Part shown: in pieces, positions 1-8,821 of the stretch
Numbering within the stretch: position 1 is the stretch's first letter
How the letters are laid out: each line of letters opens with the position of its first letter
Assembly: GCA_016714895.1 (NCBI GenBank)
Contig: JADKBV010000001.1
Span: 1,116,001-1,180,000, forward strand
DNA: 64,000 nucleotides
Direction: 5' to 3'
DNA from: Saprospiraceae bacterium
GTDB lineage: Bacteria; Bacteroidota; Bacteroidia; Chitinophagales; Saprospiraceae
Position numbers and translations under genes: made by a program
Notes under the pieces: generated by a model
What the model was told of the DNA's origin: nothing
What the model saw: the letters and a program-made list of their open reading frames with translations, nothing else
Databases searched by the model: none

Positions 1-761
1 AGGACGGATCTTTTCCGATCGTCAGAACCATGAGTGAGATAGCCGGAACCAGTGCTATTCTGACTGCTGCTGAATACCTGACCAATGTCCAGGGAGGAAG
101 AGGCGTACTTTTGGGTGGTATTTCAGGTGTGCCTCCTGCAAAAATTGTCATCCTGGGTGCCGGTTTTGTTGCTGAAAATGCGATCCGTGTCGCTCAGGGA
201 TTGGGCGCCTCCGTTAGGGTATTTGACAATAATATCACCAAACTCATGCGGTTACAAAATGTATTGGGAAGACATATTCACACCTCCACCTTTAATCCTG
301 TCCATCTTGCTTACCAATTGCTGAGTGCTGATGTTGTCATCGGAGCCATGCATTCCAAAACAGGCAGATCACCCATTTTGGTCACTGAAGAAATGGTGAG
401 CAAAATGAAAGACGGTTCTGTCATTATCGATGTCAGTATTGACCAGGGAGGTTGTATCGAAACATCCAAACTTACCACACTCGATGCGCCCAGTTTTATC
501 AAACACGGTGTAATTCATTATTGTGTTCCCAATATCGCTTCTAAAGTCAGCAGAACGGCTTCTCAATCGATCAGCAATATCATTACTCCTTTATTGGTAA
601 AAATGGGAAGTATGGCACACATAGAACAATTATTATTCAGCCATAACGGGATCAGAAACGGCTGTTATGTATATAAAGGATTTATCACCAATGAATATTT
701 AGCAAAAAGATTTGAACAAAAATACACCCCGATTGATTTATTGTTAACCAGTCACCTTTAA
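1..761 (+). CDS. ald: Alanine dehydrogenase, C-terminal part (5' end outside window)
   Basis: The reading frame is open from the first bases of the window, and the residues before the first ATG (FPIVRT, then MSEIAG) match the family motif PIVRxMSEIAG, so the ATG at 30 is internal and the gene starts upstream. The enzyme family oxidatively deaminates L-alanine to pyruvate with NAD+ in the cytoplasm. Visible features are the Rossmann glycine motif VILGAGFVAENA followed by an acidic residue in VRVFDN, and the late conserved block SVIIDVSIDQGGCIETS. The C-terminus after about PNIASKVSRTAS is typical of the Bacteroidota enzymes. The next gene follows after 9 bases, so the two are probably cotranscribed. 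Confidence is high for the family. The missing N-terminus cannot be assessed. Confidence 0.9.
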   Translation, partial: DGSFPIVRTMSEIAGTSAILTAAEYLTNVQGGRGVLLGGISGVPPAKIVILGAGFVAENAIRVAQGLGASVRVFDNNITKLMRLQNVLGRHIHTSTFNPVHLAYQLLSADVVIGAMHSKTGRSPILVTEEMVSKMKDGSVIIDVSIDQGGCIETSKLTTLDAPSFIKHGVIHYCVPNIASKVSRTASQSISNIITPLLVKMGSMAHIEQLLFSHNGIRNGCYVYKGFITNEYLAKRFEQKYTPIDLLLTSHL

Positions 762-770
762 AAAAACATC

Positions 771-1322
771 ATGGACATAGGAAGTCTGAACTCAAAAATC
801 AACCGTTATAAACAAGTGTTGGAAAATACGGAAAATTACAGAAAAGCATGGCATGCAGAAATCAAACCCATGCTTTTGGGATCTCTTCAGGATATCGTAA
901 AACAAGCTGAGTTGCCCAAAGCTGTCATCGTTGAAAGAAATAATATCGAAAATCTCGAATCCATCATGCTTGACCTGGGCAGGTCCGGTAGCGGAATCAC
1001 TGAAAACATGGAAGATACCGGTGTCAAAAGAACCATGATCAAATCCAACGGATCTTTGATCTATCAACAACTTTTTAACGGAAAAATCATGGTTATGATC
1101 GTCAGCCCTTTTATTGAAGGGTACGGACAACCCAAACCACCGCTATCTCTTGAAATCCTACGACCGGATGAACTCAAAGTTCCCTTTATCATCCGGCATG
1201 TGGAAGCGTTCCTACGGGATATCACCGAGTGGGAAGACTACGATGATGAACAAACCCACAAAGGAGGCCAAAGTTTTAATCCTATCGGATTCAACAACGG
1301 TCCGGCGCAGGAGGAATCGTAA
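771..1322 (+). CDS. Conserved hypothetical protein, 183 aa
   Basis: The gene starts with ATG nine bases after alanine dehydrogenase, which suggests one transcript. The product has no signal peptide or membrane segment and looks cytoplasmic. The N-terminal third is helical and charged; the middle contains a strand-rich stretch (GSLIYQQLFNGKIMVMIVSPFIEGYG), and the C-terminus is acidic and hydrophilic (WEDYDDEQTHKGGQ). I do not recognise a characterised domain. Regular coding composition and operon position make it a real gene. A role linked to alanine metabolism would be a guess from position only. Confidence 0.75.
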   Translation: MDIGSLNSKINRYKQVLENTENYRKAWHAEIKPMLLGSLQDIVKQAELPKAVIVERNNIENLESIMLDLGRSGSGITENMEDTGVKRTMIKSNGSLIYQQLFNGKIMVMIVSPFIEGYGQPKPPLSLEILRPDELKVPFIIRHVEAFLRDITEWEDYDDEQTHKGGQSFNPIGFNNGPAQEES

Positions 1323-1334
1323 ATTATTTGAGAT

Positions 1335-4022
1335 TTAATCCGTTACAATTATCCCGCCTGTCAGAATATCCAGAAGCGCATTGTTTGACAATGTAATACT
1401 TTTGGCCCTTCCCGAATAATCTTCCGGAACAGTTACGGTAACATTGGTATTGATAATAACATGAGTACAACCTGAAGGTACAGCTCCTAAACTCCATCTG
1501 GTTGGAACATTCCAGTTGCCTGACATTCCCGTCCAGGTATTGGTAGCAGTTGTTAATACGCCTTCATCGATCATACCATCGCAGTCATTATCTCTTCCAT
1601 CACAGATTTCAGGTGCTCCGAGATAAGTATTGGGATTGGTATCATCACAATCATTGGGTCCTTTACAAAACCCGTCATTATCTGCATCTCCACCTGTTCC
1701 ATTATTGCAGAAGGCCAAAAAATTACCATTGCCAGGCAAGCCTATATTACCTGTAAAATTATAGGCTGAACTGCAAAAACTACTATAAGAAAGTGGAAAA
1801 CAACCCGTAAAATTATTACCGTTCAGATAAATGAGAGAAAGGTCCACATTACTCAATGACGGCAATAAAGCACCGGAGAGATTATTGTTGTCCAAATACA
1901 GATTTTTCAGACCGGATATCAGGGCCAGATTTGCCGGTAAGGTTCCTGAATAATTATTTCCACCCAGATCGATGGTTTCAATATGGTTAAATCCGGAAAA
2001 CCAGGTAGGTAAAGCTCCTGAAAAATTATTGTCATACAAAACCAGGGTTTTTAACAACCCGATGTTGGTCATTGAAGCCGGCAAGGTTCCTGTCATTGCA
2101 TTGTTCGGCAGTCGGATTTCCATAACCCTGTCGTCATCATTACATGTTACGCCAAACCAGTTGCATACATTACAATCCGATCCTGCCGCACCATTTTGCC
2201 ATCCGGTTTTATTTGTCCAGGAAGGTCCGTTGGTGGCATTATAAAAATTAATCAATTCCTGAAAGTCAGGATGGCATGGCAGATTGATATCAAAAGCACA
2301 AAATCCGAAATATCCGAAATCATTGCTGCCGGAATCCACGATTCTGACCCATAAGTTTTCGCCGGGTGTCCTTCCTGTCAGTGCTACTCTGGCGTGGTTT
2401 CCTGCGCCTGTATTGTCATCACAGGCAACCTGCACCAGTGAACCGCAAGTGCCGGTATAAACCTGCATCAACATATCTGTCAATCCTCCCGATATCTGAC
2501 CGGTTTCAATCGTCACACTTCCTGAAGGTGGCACCTGAACCAAAAACCACACATCTCTGACTCCACCCGGTGTTCCGCAACTGAAACCCGGCGTTGCCCC
2601 TGAAGGAGATGCATTAATATTGGAAAAAGTCGCCAGGGTACAATCTCTTTTGACCGGCACTACAATCGCATCGGCACAAATATTATTGGGTGGCGCCATA
2701 TTGCCACAAGTCTGTCCCGTGAGGCAGGAAGCAAAATGAAAATTTTCATATAATCGTTGTCCGACCACAGAACCGAAACCCAAAGACAAGGTAATACCCA
2801 CTCCGGGAATCAACTGGCAGTGGCTCATAATCGTGCCGGGTGATGAAACCGGATTATTTTCATCAAAACATGCGGAACCTTCAATGGTCTGATTATTCTG
2901 AAAAGCATAGGTATTACCGCAGTCATCGACCTGGGTGTAATTGCCGTTCCAAACGCAGGCATGGGTGTGTCGCAAACCCATCACGTGACCGATTTCATGT
3001 GAAACCAGGTACGTATTATAACTATAATTCGGAAAAGTATTGTTGCTGAGTTCCAATGAAGTATTAGTACAAAACGGCCCGGGAAATTGTGGATATTGAT
3101 TACAAAAACCACCCAGTCCATGAGCAAGCCCGCCTCCAAGATTTCGGGTAGACAACAATACTGCAACCCTGCCGATATAGTTGTTTTGTCGTCCGTTGAC
3201 AAAAGCTTGTGCCATTGCACTCAGATTATTTGCTGAAGCATAAGGGTCCGCTGTCGTCCAGATTAAAACATCAGATACCACAATGGGTACATCATGAATA
3301 GCATAAACAGCAACAACATTGGCCATCAATCGATTGACCCAGGTAGTTGTCGCAGGTGTGGAACCATTATTCTGAAAAGCCAAAAAATCAACTTCAACAA
3401 ACACTTCAAGGCAGTTTCCGTATCGGCTTCCACCAGCCTGAGGTTTGGTGTTTTCACTATCATTTTCAGCATATTCAGGTTCAGAAAAGTGAACCGGTTT
3501 CATTTTGGCGTAAGCCCCTTTATAAAACCCCCGGTCATCTTTTCCGATTTCATAATTTCCTTCAGGCAAAGCGATTACAAAATATACATCTGTGGCTGAT
3601 AGGCTCAGGGTAGCCCATCCGGCACTATCTGAAAGCTGAGCCTTGTAATTCCTGATATTTTTATCCCAAACAATTGTTTTTCCCTCAGAAGTTCGAATCC
3701 TGACATTTTCAGCCATTACCTTCATTTCCGAAAAAGACAATGTATATTTTTTTTCCTTTAAGGAAAAAACCATTTGAAAGTCTTTTCTGTCTTCAGTAGA
3801 CCATTTTTGTAATAAGGTTTCATTCAGGTCATACAAATCTATATTTTCGGGCACCAGTCCGCGGGTTTTTGATTGGACATCATTATCAGGAATAAATAAT
3901 GTCAAGCCAGATTCTGTATTTTCTTCCTCCAGCAATGTATTTTTAATCTGCTGATATTGCTGAGCATGAACACAAAATGATGATACAAAAAAAACAAGAA
4001 AGCATATTTGTTTAACAAACAT
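1335..4022 (-). CDS. Secreted zinc metalloprotease with leucine-rich repeats and MopE-type motif
   Basis: A signal peptide (MFVKQICFLVFFVSSFCVHAQ) begins an 895-residue extracellular protein. The catalytic region around residue 340 has HEIGHVMGLRH, the HExxHxxGxxH zinc site of metzincins, so it should be a reprolysin/pappalysin-like endopeptidase. After a pre-peptidase-like jelly-roll region (about 450-580) comes a plant-type leucine-rich repeat block (about 585-745: repeats of the form LxNNxxSGxLP). Next is a MopE-type calcium-binding-like motif (DADNDGFCKGPNDCDD ... EICDGRDNDCDG, about 778-815). The last 60 residues look like the start of a beta-helix, and no type IX sorting domain is visible, so the C-terminus may be shortened or sorted otherwise. 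It is convergent with the preceding gene (12 bases between stops). A promoter match lies about 110 bases upstream of its ATG. Confidence 0.85.
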   Translation of the reverse strand: MFVKQICFLVFFVSSFCVHAQQYQQIKNTLLEEENTESGLTLFIPDNDVQSKTRGLVPENIDLYDLNETLLQKWSTEDRKDFQMVFSLKEKKYTLSFSEMKVMAENVRIRTSEGKTIVWDKNIRNYKAQLSDSAGWATLSLSATDVYFVIALPEGNYEIGKDDRGFYKGAYAKMKPVHFSEPEYAENDSENTKPQAGGSRYGNCLEVFVEVDFLAFQNNGSTPATTTWVNRLMANVVAVYAIHDVPIVVSDVLIWTTADPYASANNLSAMAQAFVNGRQNNYIGRVAVLLSTRNLGGGLAHGLGGFCNQYPQFPGPFCTNTSLELSNNTFPNYSYNTYLVSHEIGHVMGLRHTHACVWNGNYTQVDDCGNTYAFQNNQTIEGSACFDENNPVSSPGTIMSHCQLIPGVGITLSLGFGSVVGQRLYENFHFASCLTGQTCGNMAPPNNICADAIVVPVKRDCTLATFSNINASPSGATPGFSCGTPGGVRDVWFLVQVPPSGSVTIETGQISGGLTDMLMQVYTGTCGSLVQVACDDNTGAGNHARVALTGRTPGENLWVRIVDSGSNDFGYFGFCAFDINLPCHPDFQELINFYNATNGPSWTNKTGWQNGAAGSDCNVCNWFGVTCNDDDRVMEIRLPNNAMTGTLPASMTNIGLLKTLVLYDNNFSGALPTWFSGFNHIETIDLGGNNYSGTLPANLALISGLKNLYLDNNNLSGALLPSLSNVDLSLIYLNGNNFTGCFPLSYSSFCSSAYNFTGNIGLPGNGNFLAFCNNGTGGDADNDGFCKGPNDCDDTNPNTYLGAPEICDGRDNDCDGMIDEGVLTTATNTWTGMSGNWNVPTRWSLGAVPSGCTHVIINTNVTVTVPEDYSGRAKSITLSNNALLDILTGGIIVTD

Positions 4023-4129
4023 AGATTTTAATTTTTAATCGTAAAACAAAAAACATTGGGATATCCCAAAATCATGTAAACAAAATACTCATCAGGAAAA
4101 AAGCACACCTTTAATCATATTACAGATGA

Positions 4130-4137
4130 CAAAATTA
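4130..4137 (-). promoter_or_regulatory. Bacteroidota -7 box (TAATTTTG) for the metalloprotease
   Basis: On the minus strand the octamer TAATTTTG fits TAnnTTTG, with a TTTG about 22 bases upstream. It would give a 5' leader of roughly 100 bases before the metalloprotease ATG. Motif match only. Confidence 0.45.
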
Positions 4138-4219
4138 TTCAATATTTTCAAATATAAAACAAAAAGAACTTTTTTTTTAAAAAAAACCTGATTCTATACA
4201 GAAAAGAATCTAATAACTT

Positions 4220-4227
4220 TATTTTTG
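4220..4227 (+). promoter_or_regulatory. -7 box (TATTTTTG) before the glycosyltransferase
   Basis: The octamer matches TAnnTTTG. A start of transcription near 4233 lies shortly before the only plausible translation starts of the next gene. This helps place its non-ATG start between about 4240 and 4301. Confidence 0.45.
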
Positions 4228-4300
4228 TTGCAAAATCAATATCATTTCTACCAGATTATTTCAAGCCATCAAAGAAGACATCCCTGAACCCTCCGTCATT

Positions 4301-5305
4301 TTGTTCGGGATATTACATTGGGGAATGGGTCATGCAAGCCGTTCAGTGCCGGTCATCAAAACATTGCTTGAGCAAGGACATACGGTACATGTAACTGGTG
4401 ACGGAACCAGCCTGGATTGGTTGTCCGCAGAATTTCCGCAATTGGAAGTTCACCGGTTACCGAAAACCAATTTCCGATATCCGACATCTAATATGTTATG
4501 GAATGCTGCCACCCAATTATTTTCATTTGTCAGATTTATCCGACAGGACAAAAAAAATGCCCGAATGATATCCCGGAAAATCAATGCGGATGCCATTATT
4601 TCTGACAACAGGTTTTTTTTCTTTGACAAAAAGGTTCCGATCAATATTTATATTACGCATCAGGTACATATTTATTATCCCAATGCATGGCTCAGCAGAA
4701 TCCTTACAGCAGCACATCAGTTTGTAATCAAACAATATACTTCCTGCTGGATCCCCGACGATCCGGAGGTAAAACTGGCAGGGCTCCTTTCAGATGCAAA
4801 AGGCATAAATCATCTAAAATATATCGGTATTCAAAGTCGGTTTACATCCAATGAAAACCAACCCAAAACAACTGATATTCTGGTCGTTCTTTCGGGACCT
4901 GAACCTCAGCGTTCTTATCTGGAAAACGAACTCCTTGCCGTCCTCAATCAACTTTCAGATTGTTCAATTCGTTTTGTTCGCGGAACCAATCTACCCCAAC
5001 ATCAATCGGTCAGTCCGTTGATTAATATGGTAAATATCCTGGGGTCTGATAAACTGGAAACATGGATAGACCAAAGTAAATTGTTGATTTGCCGACCCGG
5101 ATATTCCACCCTGATGGATTTATATTTTAAAAATAAAGAGGCTATCCTGATTCCAACACCGGGACAGACAGAACAAGAATATTTATGTGAATATCACAGT
5201 GTATCAGAAGGAAAATTCACTCCTCTTTTACAAAAAAATATTGCCGGACAATTGCCCGGAATCATTTCAAAAAAATTAGCGGAACGGCATTCGTCAAAAG
5301 AATAA
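4301..5305 (+). CDS. MurG/UGT-like glycosyltransferase (GT-B fold), unusual start
   Basis: The first strand and glycine loop (FGILHWGMGHASRS) are the nucleotide-sugar transferase N-terminal signature. The C-terminal half has CRPGYSTLMD and PTPGQTEQEYL, the donor-binding region of GT-B enzymes, so the likely reaction is transfer of a sugar from a nucleotide donor to a lipid or small acceptor. About 334 residues is normal for this group. Start: there is no ATG in frame upstream of the glycine loop. The frame is open from 4217 and offers TTG at 4301 or earlier ATT/GTC codons. TTG at 4301 is used here but a start some 15 codons upstream is equally possible. The ATG at 4325 would delete the first beta strand. 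The acceptor is unknown. The next gene is 57 bases downstream. Confidence 0.75.
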   Translation: MFGILHWGMGHASRSVPVIKTLLEQGHTVHVTGDGTSLDWLSAEFPQLEVHRLPKTNFRYPTSNMLWNAATQLFSFVRFIRQDKKNARMISRKINADAIISDNRFFFFDKKVPINIYITHQVHIYYPNAWLSRILTAAHQFVIKQYTSCWIPDDPEVKLAGLLSDAKGINHLKYIGIQSRFTSNENQPKTTDILVVLSGPEPQRSYLENELLAVLNQLSDCSIRFVRGTNLPQHQSVSPLINMVNILGSDKLETWIDQSKLLICRPGYSTLMDLYFKNKEAILIPTPGQTEQEYLCEYHSVSEGKFTPLLQKNIAGQLPGIISKKLAERHSSKE

Positions 5306-5362
5306 AAAGAAGTACCTTGTGGCGCTTTTTGAATATTTACAGACACAAAACAAATCATTATC

Positions 5363-6301
5363 ATGGCACCTAAAATCCTGATTACGGGAGCAAATGGTCA
5401 AATAGGTCAGGTTCTTACCAAGGCATTACGCACCAAATACGGACAGGAACAGGTTTTGGCTACAGATGTCAACCGCATAGAAAACAATGAACCCTTTGAA
5501 TTTCTGGACATTCTGGATACCACAAAACTTCATGAAATTATAGATCGTCACGGCATCACCCAGATATACCACCTTGCGGCCTTGTTGTCTGCCAGCGGTG
5601 AAAAAAACCCGCTAAAAACATGGGACATTAACCTGAATGCTTTTTTGACCATTTTGGAAACTGCGAGAGAAAAAAAGCTTGATAAAATCTTTTTCCCGTC
5701 GACCATAGCCGTTTTTGGAAAAACCACTCCAAGAACCGACACGCCGCAGGATGTTCCTTTGGTGCCTTCTACCGTTTACGGTATGAGCAAAGCGACCGGA
5801 GAGTTATGGTGTCAATATTACCACGACCGTTACGGTGTTGACGTCAGATCTTTGCGGTATCCCGGCATCATCGGTTGGCAATCCCTTCCGGGTGGAGGTA
5901 CAACAGATTATGCGGTAGAAATATATCACGAAGCCCTTAAATCAGGAAATTTTGAGTGTTTTCTCAACAAAGATACGCGATTGCCTATGATGTATATGGA
6001 TGATGCCATCAAAGCCACCATTCAATTGATGGAAGCAGATGCAGATCGATTATCCATACGGTATGGGTACAATATTTCCGCTATGAGCTTCAGCCCTGAA
6101 GATATTTATCTGGAAATCAAAAAACATTTACCTGATTTTACAATTAGTTACAAGCCGGATTACCGGGAAGCCATCGCAAGAAGCTGGACCGAATCGATAG
6201 ACAGCAGCCTTGCTCAAAAAGATTGGGATTGGAAGCCTGACTATGACCTGACTTCGATGACGACCGATATGTTAGACCATTTACAAAACATGTATAAATA
6301 A
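5363..6301 (+). CDS. tdh: L-threonine 3-dehydrogenase, short-chain (epimerase-like) type
   Basis: A 312-residue extended short-chain dehydrogenase. The NAD-binding motif GANGQIG is at residues 9-15, the active-site pair YGMSK at about 139-143, and the substrate-side block is PGIIGWQSLPGGGTTDYAVEIY. That combination, with GGGTTDYAV, is characteristic of the UDP-galactose-epimerase-like threonine dehydrogenases, which oxidise L-threonine to 2-amino-3-ketobutyrate. The next gene, 8 bases downstream, encodes the ligase that cleaves this unstable product, so the two form the threonine-to-glycine plus acetyl-CoA pathway. The annotation is strongly supported by that pairing. Some databases list such proteins only as NAD-dependent epimerase. 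Confidence 0.9.
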   Translation: MAPKILITGANGQIGQVLTKALRTKYGQEQVLATDVNRIENNEPFEFLDILDTTKLHEIIDRHGITQIYHLAALLSASGEKNPLKTWDINLNAFLTILETAREKKLDKIFFPSTIAVFGKTTPRTDTPQDVPLVPSTVYGMSKATGELWCQYYHDRYGVDVRSLRYPGIIGWQSLPGGGTTDYAVEIYHEALKSGNFECFLNKDTRLPMMYMDDAIKATIQLMEADADRLSIRYGYNISAMSFSPEDIYLEIKKHLPDFTISYKPDYREAIARSWTESIDSSLAQKDWDWKPDYDLTSMTTDMLDHLQNMYK

Positions 6302-6309
6302 GACAGATT

Positions 6310-7512
6310 ATGCAAACCGACAGAAATACCACCATAACAGATATCGCTTCAGAGTTACAGGCATTACGGGATGCCGGTTTATTTAAGTCTGAAAGAATCA
6401 TCACGACGCCTCAGAGTGCATTGATCAATACCACTTTGGGAAAAGAAGTTCTGAATTTTTGTGCCAACAATTACCTGGGACTTTCTTCACATCCTGAAGT
6501 CATACAAGCTGCCAAAGAAGCGATCGACACCCATGGTTTTGGTATGTCTTCGGTGAGATTTATCTGTGGCACTCAGGATATTCACAAAAAACTGGAGCAG
6601 GATATCGCCCGTTTTGTGGGACAGGAAGACGCCATATTGTACGCGGCCGCTTTTGATGCCAATGGCGGACTTTTTGAACCATTGCTGGATGAAAGAGATG
6701 CCATCATATCTGATATGCTCAATCATGCGTCTATTATTGATGGTATCAGGTTGTGTAAAGCAGCAAGGTACCGTTACGAAAACAATAATATGGAGGACCT
6801 CGAACAAAAACTCCGTGAAGCACAATCCAAAGGAGCCCGACGAATCCTCATTGCCACGGATGGCGTTTTTTCGATGGATGGTATCATCGCCAGTATAGAC
6901 AAAATCTGTGATCTTGCAGATCAGTATGGTGCTATGGTTATGGTCGACGATTGTCACGCTACCGGATTTGTCGGAAAAACGGGCCGTGGATCAGCGGAAC
7001 ACAATAATGCTTTCGGAAGAGTGGATATTATCACCGGAACTTTTGGCAAAGCTCTGGGTGGAGCTTCCGGTGGATTTACAGCAGCTAAAAAAGAAATAGT
7101 CGAACTCCTCCGTCAAAAATCAAGACCCTATTTGTTTTCCAATACGTTGGCGCCTTCTATCGTGGGAGCGTCTATCCGGGTTTTGGAATTGCTCACGGCC
7201 AGTACACACTTAAGAGATAAATTGGAAATAAACACCCAACTCTTCAGAAAAGGAATGACGGAAGCGGGATTTGATATCATTCCCGGAGTTCATGCGATTA
7301 CACCTGTTATGTTGTATGACGCACCTTTGGCCCAAAAATTTGCTTCGCGACTATTGGAAGAAGGCATATATGTCATAGGATTCTTTTTTCCGGTGGTTCC
7401 TAAGGAAAAAGCGAGGATCAGGGTTCAGATCAGTGCCGGTCATGAAACAGAACATATCCATCGTGCGGTAGAAGCATTCACCAAAGTAGGAAAAGAATTG
7501 GGAGTAATTTAG
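6310..7512 (+). CDS. kbl: Glycine C-acetyltransferase (2-amino-3-ketobutyrate CoA ligase)
   Basis: A 400-residue pyridoxal-phosphate enzyme of the alpha-oxoamine synthase family. Seen: NFCANNYLGLSSHP near the N-terminus, VDDCHATGFVG (aspartate and histidine contacting the cofactor), and TFGKALGGASGG with the Schiff-base lysine near residue 246. The length is normal. It splits 2-amino-3-ketobutyrate with CoA to glycine and acetyl-CoA. The partner dehydrogenase lies 8 bases upstream, so a two-gene operon is clear. KBL and 8-amino-7-oxononanoate synthase (BioF) are close relatives; the neighbour decides for KBL. Confidence 0.93.
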   Translation: MQTDRNTTITDIASELQALRDAGLFKSERIITTPQSALINTTLGKEVLNFCANNYLGLSSHPEVIQAAKEAIDTHGFGMSSVRFICGTQDIHKKLEQDIARFVGQEDAILYAAAFDANGGLFEPLLDERDAIISDMLNHASIIDGIRLCKAARYRYENNNMEDLEQKLREAQSKGARRILIATDGVFSMDGIIASIDKICDLADQYGAMVMVDDCHATGFVGKTGRGSAEHNNAFGRVDIITGTFGKALGGASGGFTAAKKEIVELLRQKSRPYLFSNTLAPSIVGASIRVLELLTASTHLRDKLEINTQLFRKGMTEAGFDIIPGVHAITPVMLYDAPLAQKFASRLLEEGIYVIGFFFPVVPKEKARIRVQISAGHETEHIHRAVEAFTKVGKELGVI

Positions 7513-7514
7513 TA

Positions 7515-7630
7515 TTGATAAGTTGATGAGTTGATTATTTGATAAGCTGAGTCGATGCGGCGCAATAGGGTCAACGTTATTCAGGCATCAACAAACCAAA
7601 CTCATAAACCCTAAACTATAAACCCTAAAA
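7515..7630 (+). repeat. Interspersed repeat stretch between kbl and the S24 regulator
   Basis: The first part (TTGATGAGTTGATTATTTG ... GTCGATGCGGCGC) belongs to the same family as stretches near 33540-33720, 34930-35010, 35270-35300, 41120-41165, 45905-45930, 47495-47515 and 48560-48580. The second part (7569-7620) matches the right end and flank of the IS3 element at 37041-37095, including the AACCCTAAA-rich tail. No gene is seen here. Confidence 0.7.
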
Positions 7631-7633
7631 AAT

Positions 7634-8470
7634 TTATCTAACCATATTAGAGGCTCGGTGTTGTTTGAGCAACTGTTCGAGGGTGCGGTTCAGACCTTTT
7701 ATTGCTTCAGCTTGTGACTCAATGGTTTGAGACATATCTTTCATATTTTCCTGAAATCCATTCTGAAAATGAGAAGGCGATGCATTAAAAGAAGTGATTT
7801 TGAGGTGGATAGCCCAAACTTCAAAAACTTCGTCGGCAGGTAGTGTGTAGGCTTCGTAAAAACGATTGTCGGAAGCCAGTTCCAAAACCCCGTGGGATTG
7901 TATTTTATTAATTACTCTTTTGACTACCACGCCATGTGGTGTGACGACTACATAGACATAGTTGTTTCTCAATGAGGTAAATCCACCTTCTCTTTTGACC
8001 GGACTGCAGATTACTTTTTCACCGGAAAAAAGGGTCGGCTCCATGCTGTCGCCATTGATTTCAAAACAACGGAAGTCTCCCTTCTGATCTTTAAACTGAG
8101 GTAGTGTAAAACTGTGCATTTCTTTCAGAAAAACAGCATCAAAAAACTGTTCGCTATATCCTGCCTGCGCGGCCACAGGAACATACAGGATGTTTTGACA
8201 GGGCTCCGCAACAGGTGTATCTTTGATCATATCGTCTTCCAAAAGAGGAAAACCGGAGCCTGTAAAAACATATTGTGCATTGATCGGCAGATTTTCAAAT
8301 GCCTTCCGCAGCAGATCAATGGTAACATCCCGTTCGCCACTTAATATGGCACTCATACTTTGTGGTATATATTCGAGAGAGAGAGCGAGTTGCCTGGCAG
8401 ATTTAATGACATTTTTCTCTTTCAAAAGAGAAATACATTCATTAAATCTTTTCGTGACGATGTTACACAT
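7634..8470 (-). CDS. XRE-type repressor with S24 autocleavage domain (LexA/CI-like)
   Basis: A 278-residue regulator. Residues about 5-65 form a helix-turn-helix (ARQLALSLEYIPQSMSAILS), and residues about 95-230 form a peptidase S24 domain. The catalytic serine is S142 in INGDSMEPTL, the lysine is K184 in VVVKRV, and an Ala-Gly pair at 103-104 (AAQAGYS) sits where CI/LexA-like proteins cleave themselves. The C-terminal 40 residues form a short coiled coil (QTIESQAEAIKGLNRTLEQL). It is therefore likely a DNA-binding repressor inactivated by RecA-stimulated self-cleavage, or a related stress regulator. It stands alone, transcribed away from asnS. A -7 box lies 24 bases before the start. No phage genes are adjacent. 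Target genes are unknown. Confidence 0.85.
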   Translation of the reverse strand: MCNIVTKRFNECISLLKEKNVIKSARQLALSLEYIPQSMSAILSGERDVTIDLLRKAFENLPINAQYVFTGSGFPLLEDDMIKDTPVAEPCQNILYVPVAAQAGYSEQFFDAVFLKEMHSFTLPQFKDQKGDFRCFEINGDSMEPTLFSGEKVICSPVKREGGFTSLRNNYVYVVVTPHGVVVKRVINKIQSHGVLELASDNRFYEAYTLPADEVFEVWAIHLKITSFNASPSHFQNGFQENMKDMSQTIESQAEAIKGLNRTLEQLLKQHRASNMVR

Positions 8471-8493
8471 AAGATCAGCGTTGGTTTACGGGG

Positions 8494-8501
8494 CAAATAT
8501 A
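8494..8501 (-). promoter_or_regulatory. -7 box (TATATTTG) for the S24 regulator
   Basis: Minus-strand TATATTTG matches TAnnTTTG 24 bases upstream of the regulator ATG. It lies within a very AT-rich stretch (8490-8580) that could also hold its own operator. No clear palindrome was found by eye. Confidence 0.5.
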
Positions 8502-8785
8502 AAACAAAATATATATAAAATAAAAATAATATGTATTTTTTTTAAATAATATGTTTTACATATACCAATTCTTTATATACATGATGAATATAGTGTGGTT
8601 TTATATTAACTTTCAACCAAACCTTTTTCCTTCCGGGAAAAACGAACGACATTTTTTGAAAAAATCCGCCAATCAACAGCATCAAACTGTCTTAAAAAAA
8701 TGTTCTGACCGCAATCAGACATACAAAGTGTTGTAAACAAACAGGATGATTTGTATCAATTGGTTACAATTTCCTATTAAAATTG

Positions 8786-8793
8786 TACTTTTG
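8786..8793 (+). promoter_or_regulatory. -7 box (TACTTTTG) of asnS
   Basis: TACTTTTG matches TAnnTTTG, with a TTG about 23 bases upstream (8760-8762). Transcription from here would begin near 8800. The ORF can be read from 8783, but that start lies inside the promoter, which is why ATG 8822 is taken as the real asnS start. Confidence 0.65.
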
Positions 8794-8821
8794 TCTTTTT
8801 TTTCGAAAAATCCCATTTTTT

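Larger units (their letters stand above)
8471..8821. other. Divergent intergenic region between S24 regulator and asnS
   Basis: About 350 bases, extremely AT-rich in its left half, carrying one promoter match for each flanking gene. Short ORFs here are not supported. Confidence 0.6.

Noticed and set aside
1335..4022. Type IX sorting domain on the metalloprotease
   Set aside because: The C-terminal 60 residues lack the PNP...G-x-Y pattern seen in the other sorted proteins of this window.
8551..8736. 61-residue plus-strand ORF before asnS
   Set aside because: AT-rich random ORF between two promoters; no coding signature.
8783..8821. Upstream start of asnS at 8783
   Set aside because: It overlaps the TACTTTTG promoter and the added 13 residues are not typical of the family.
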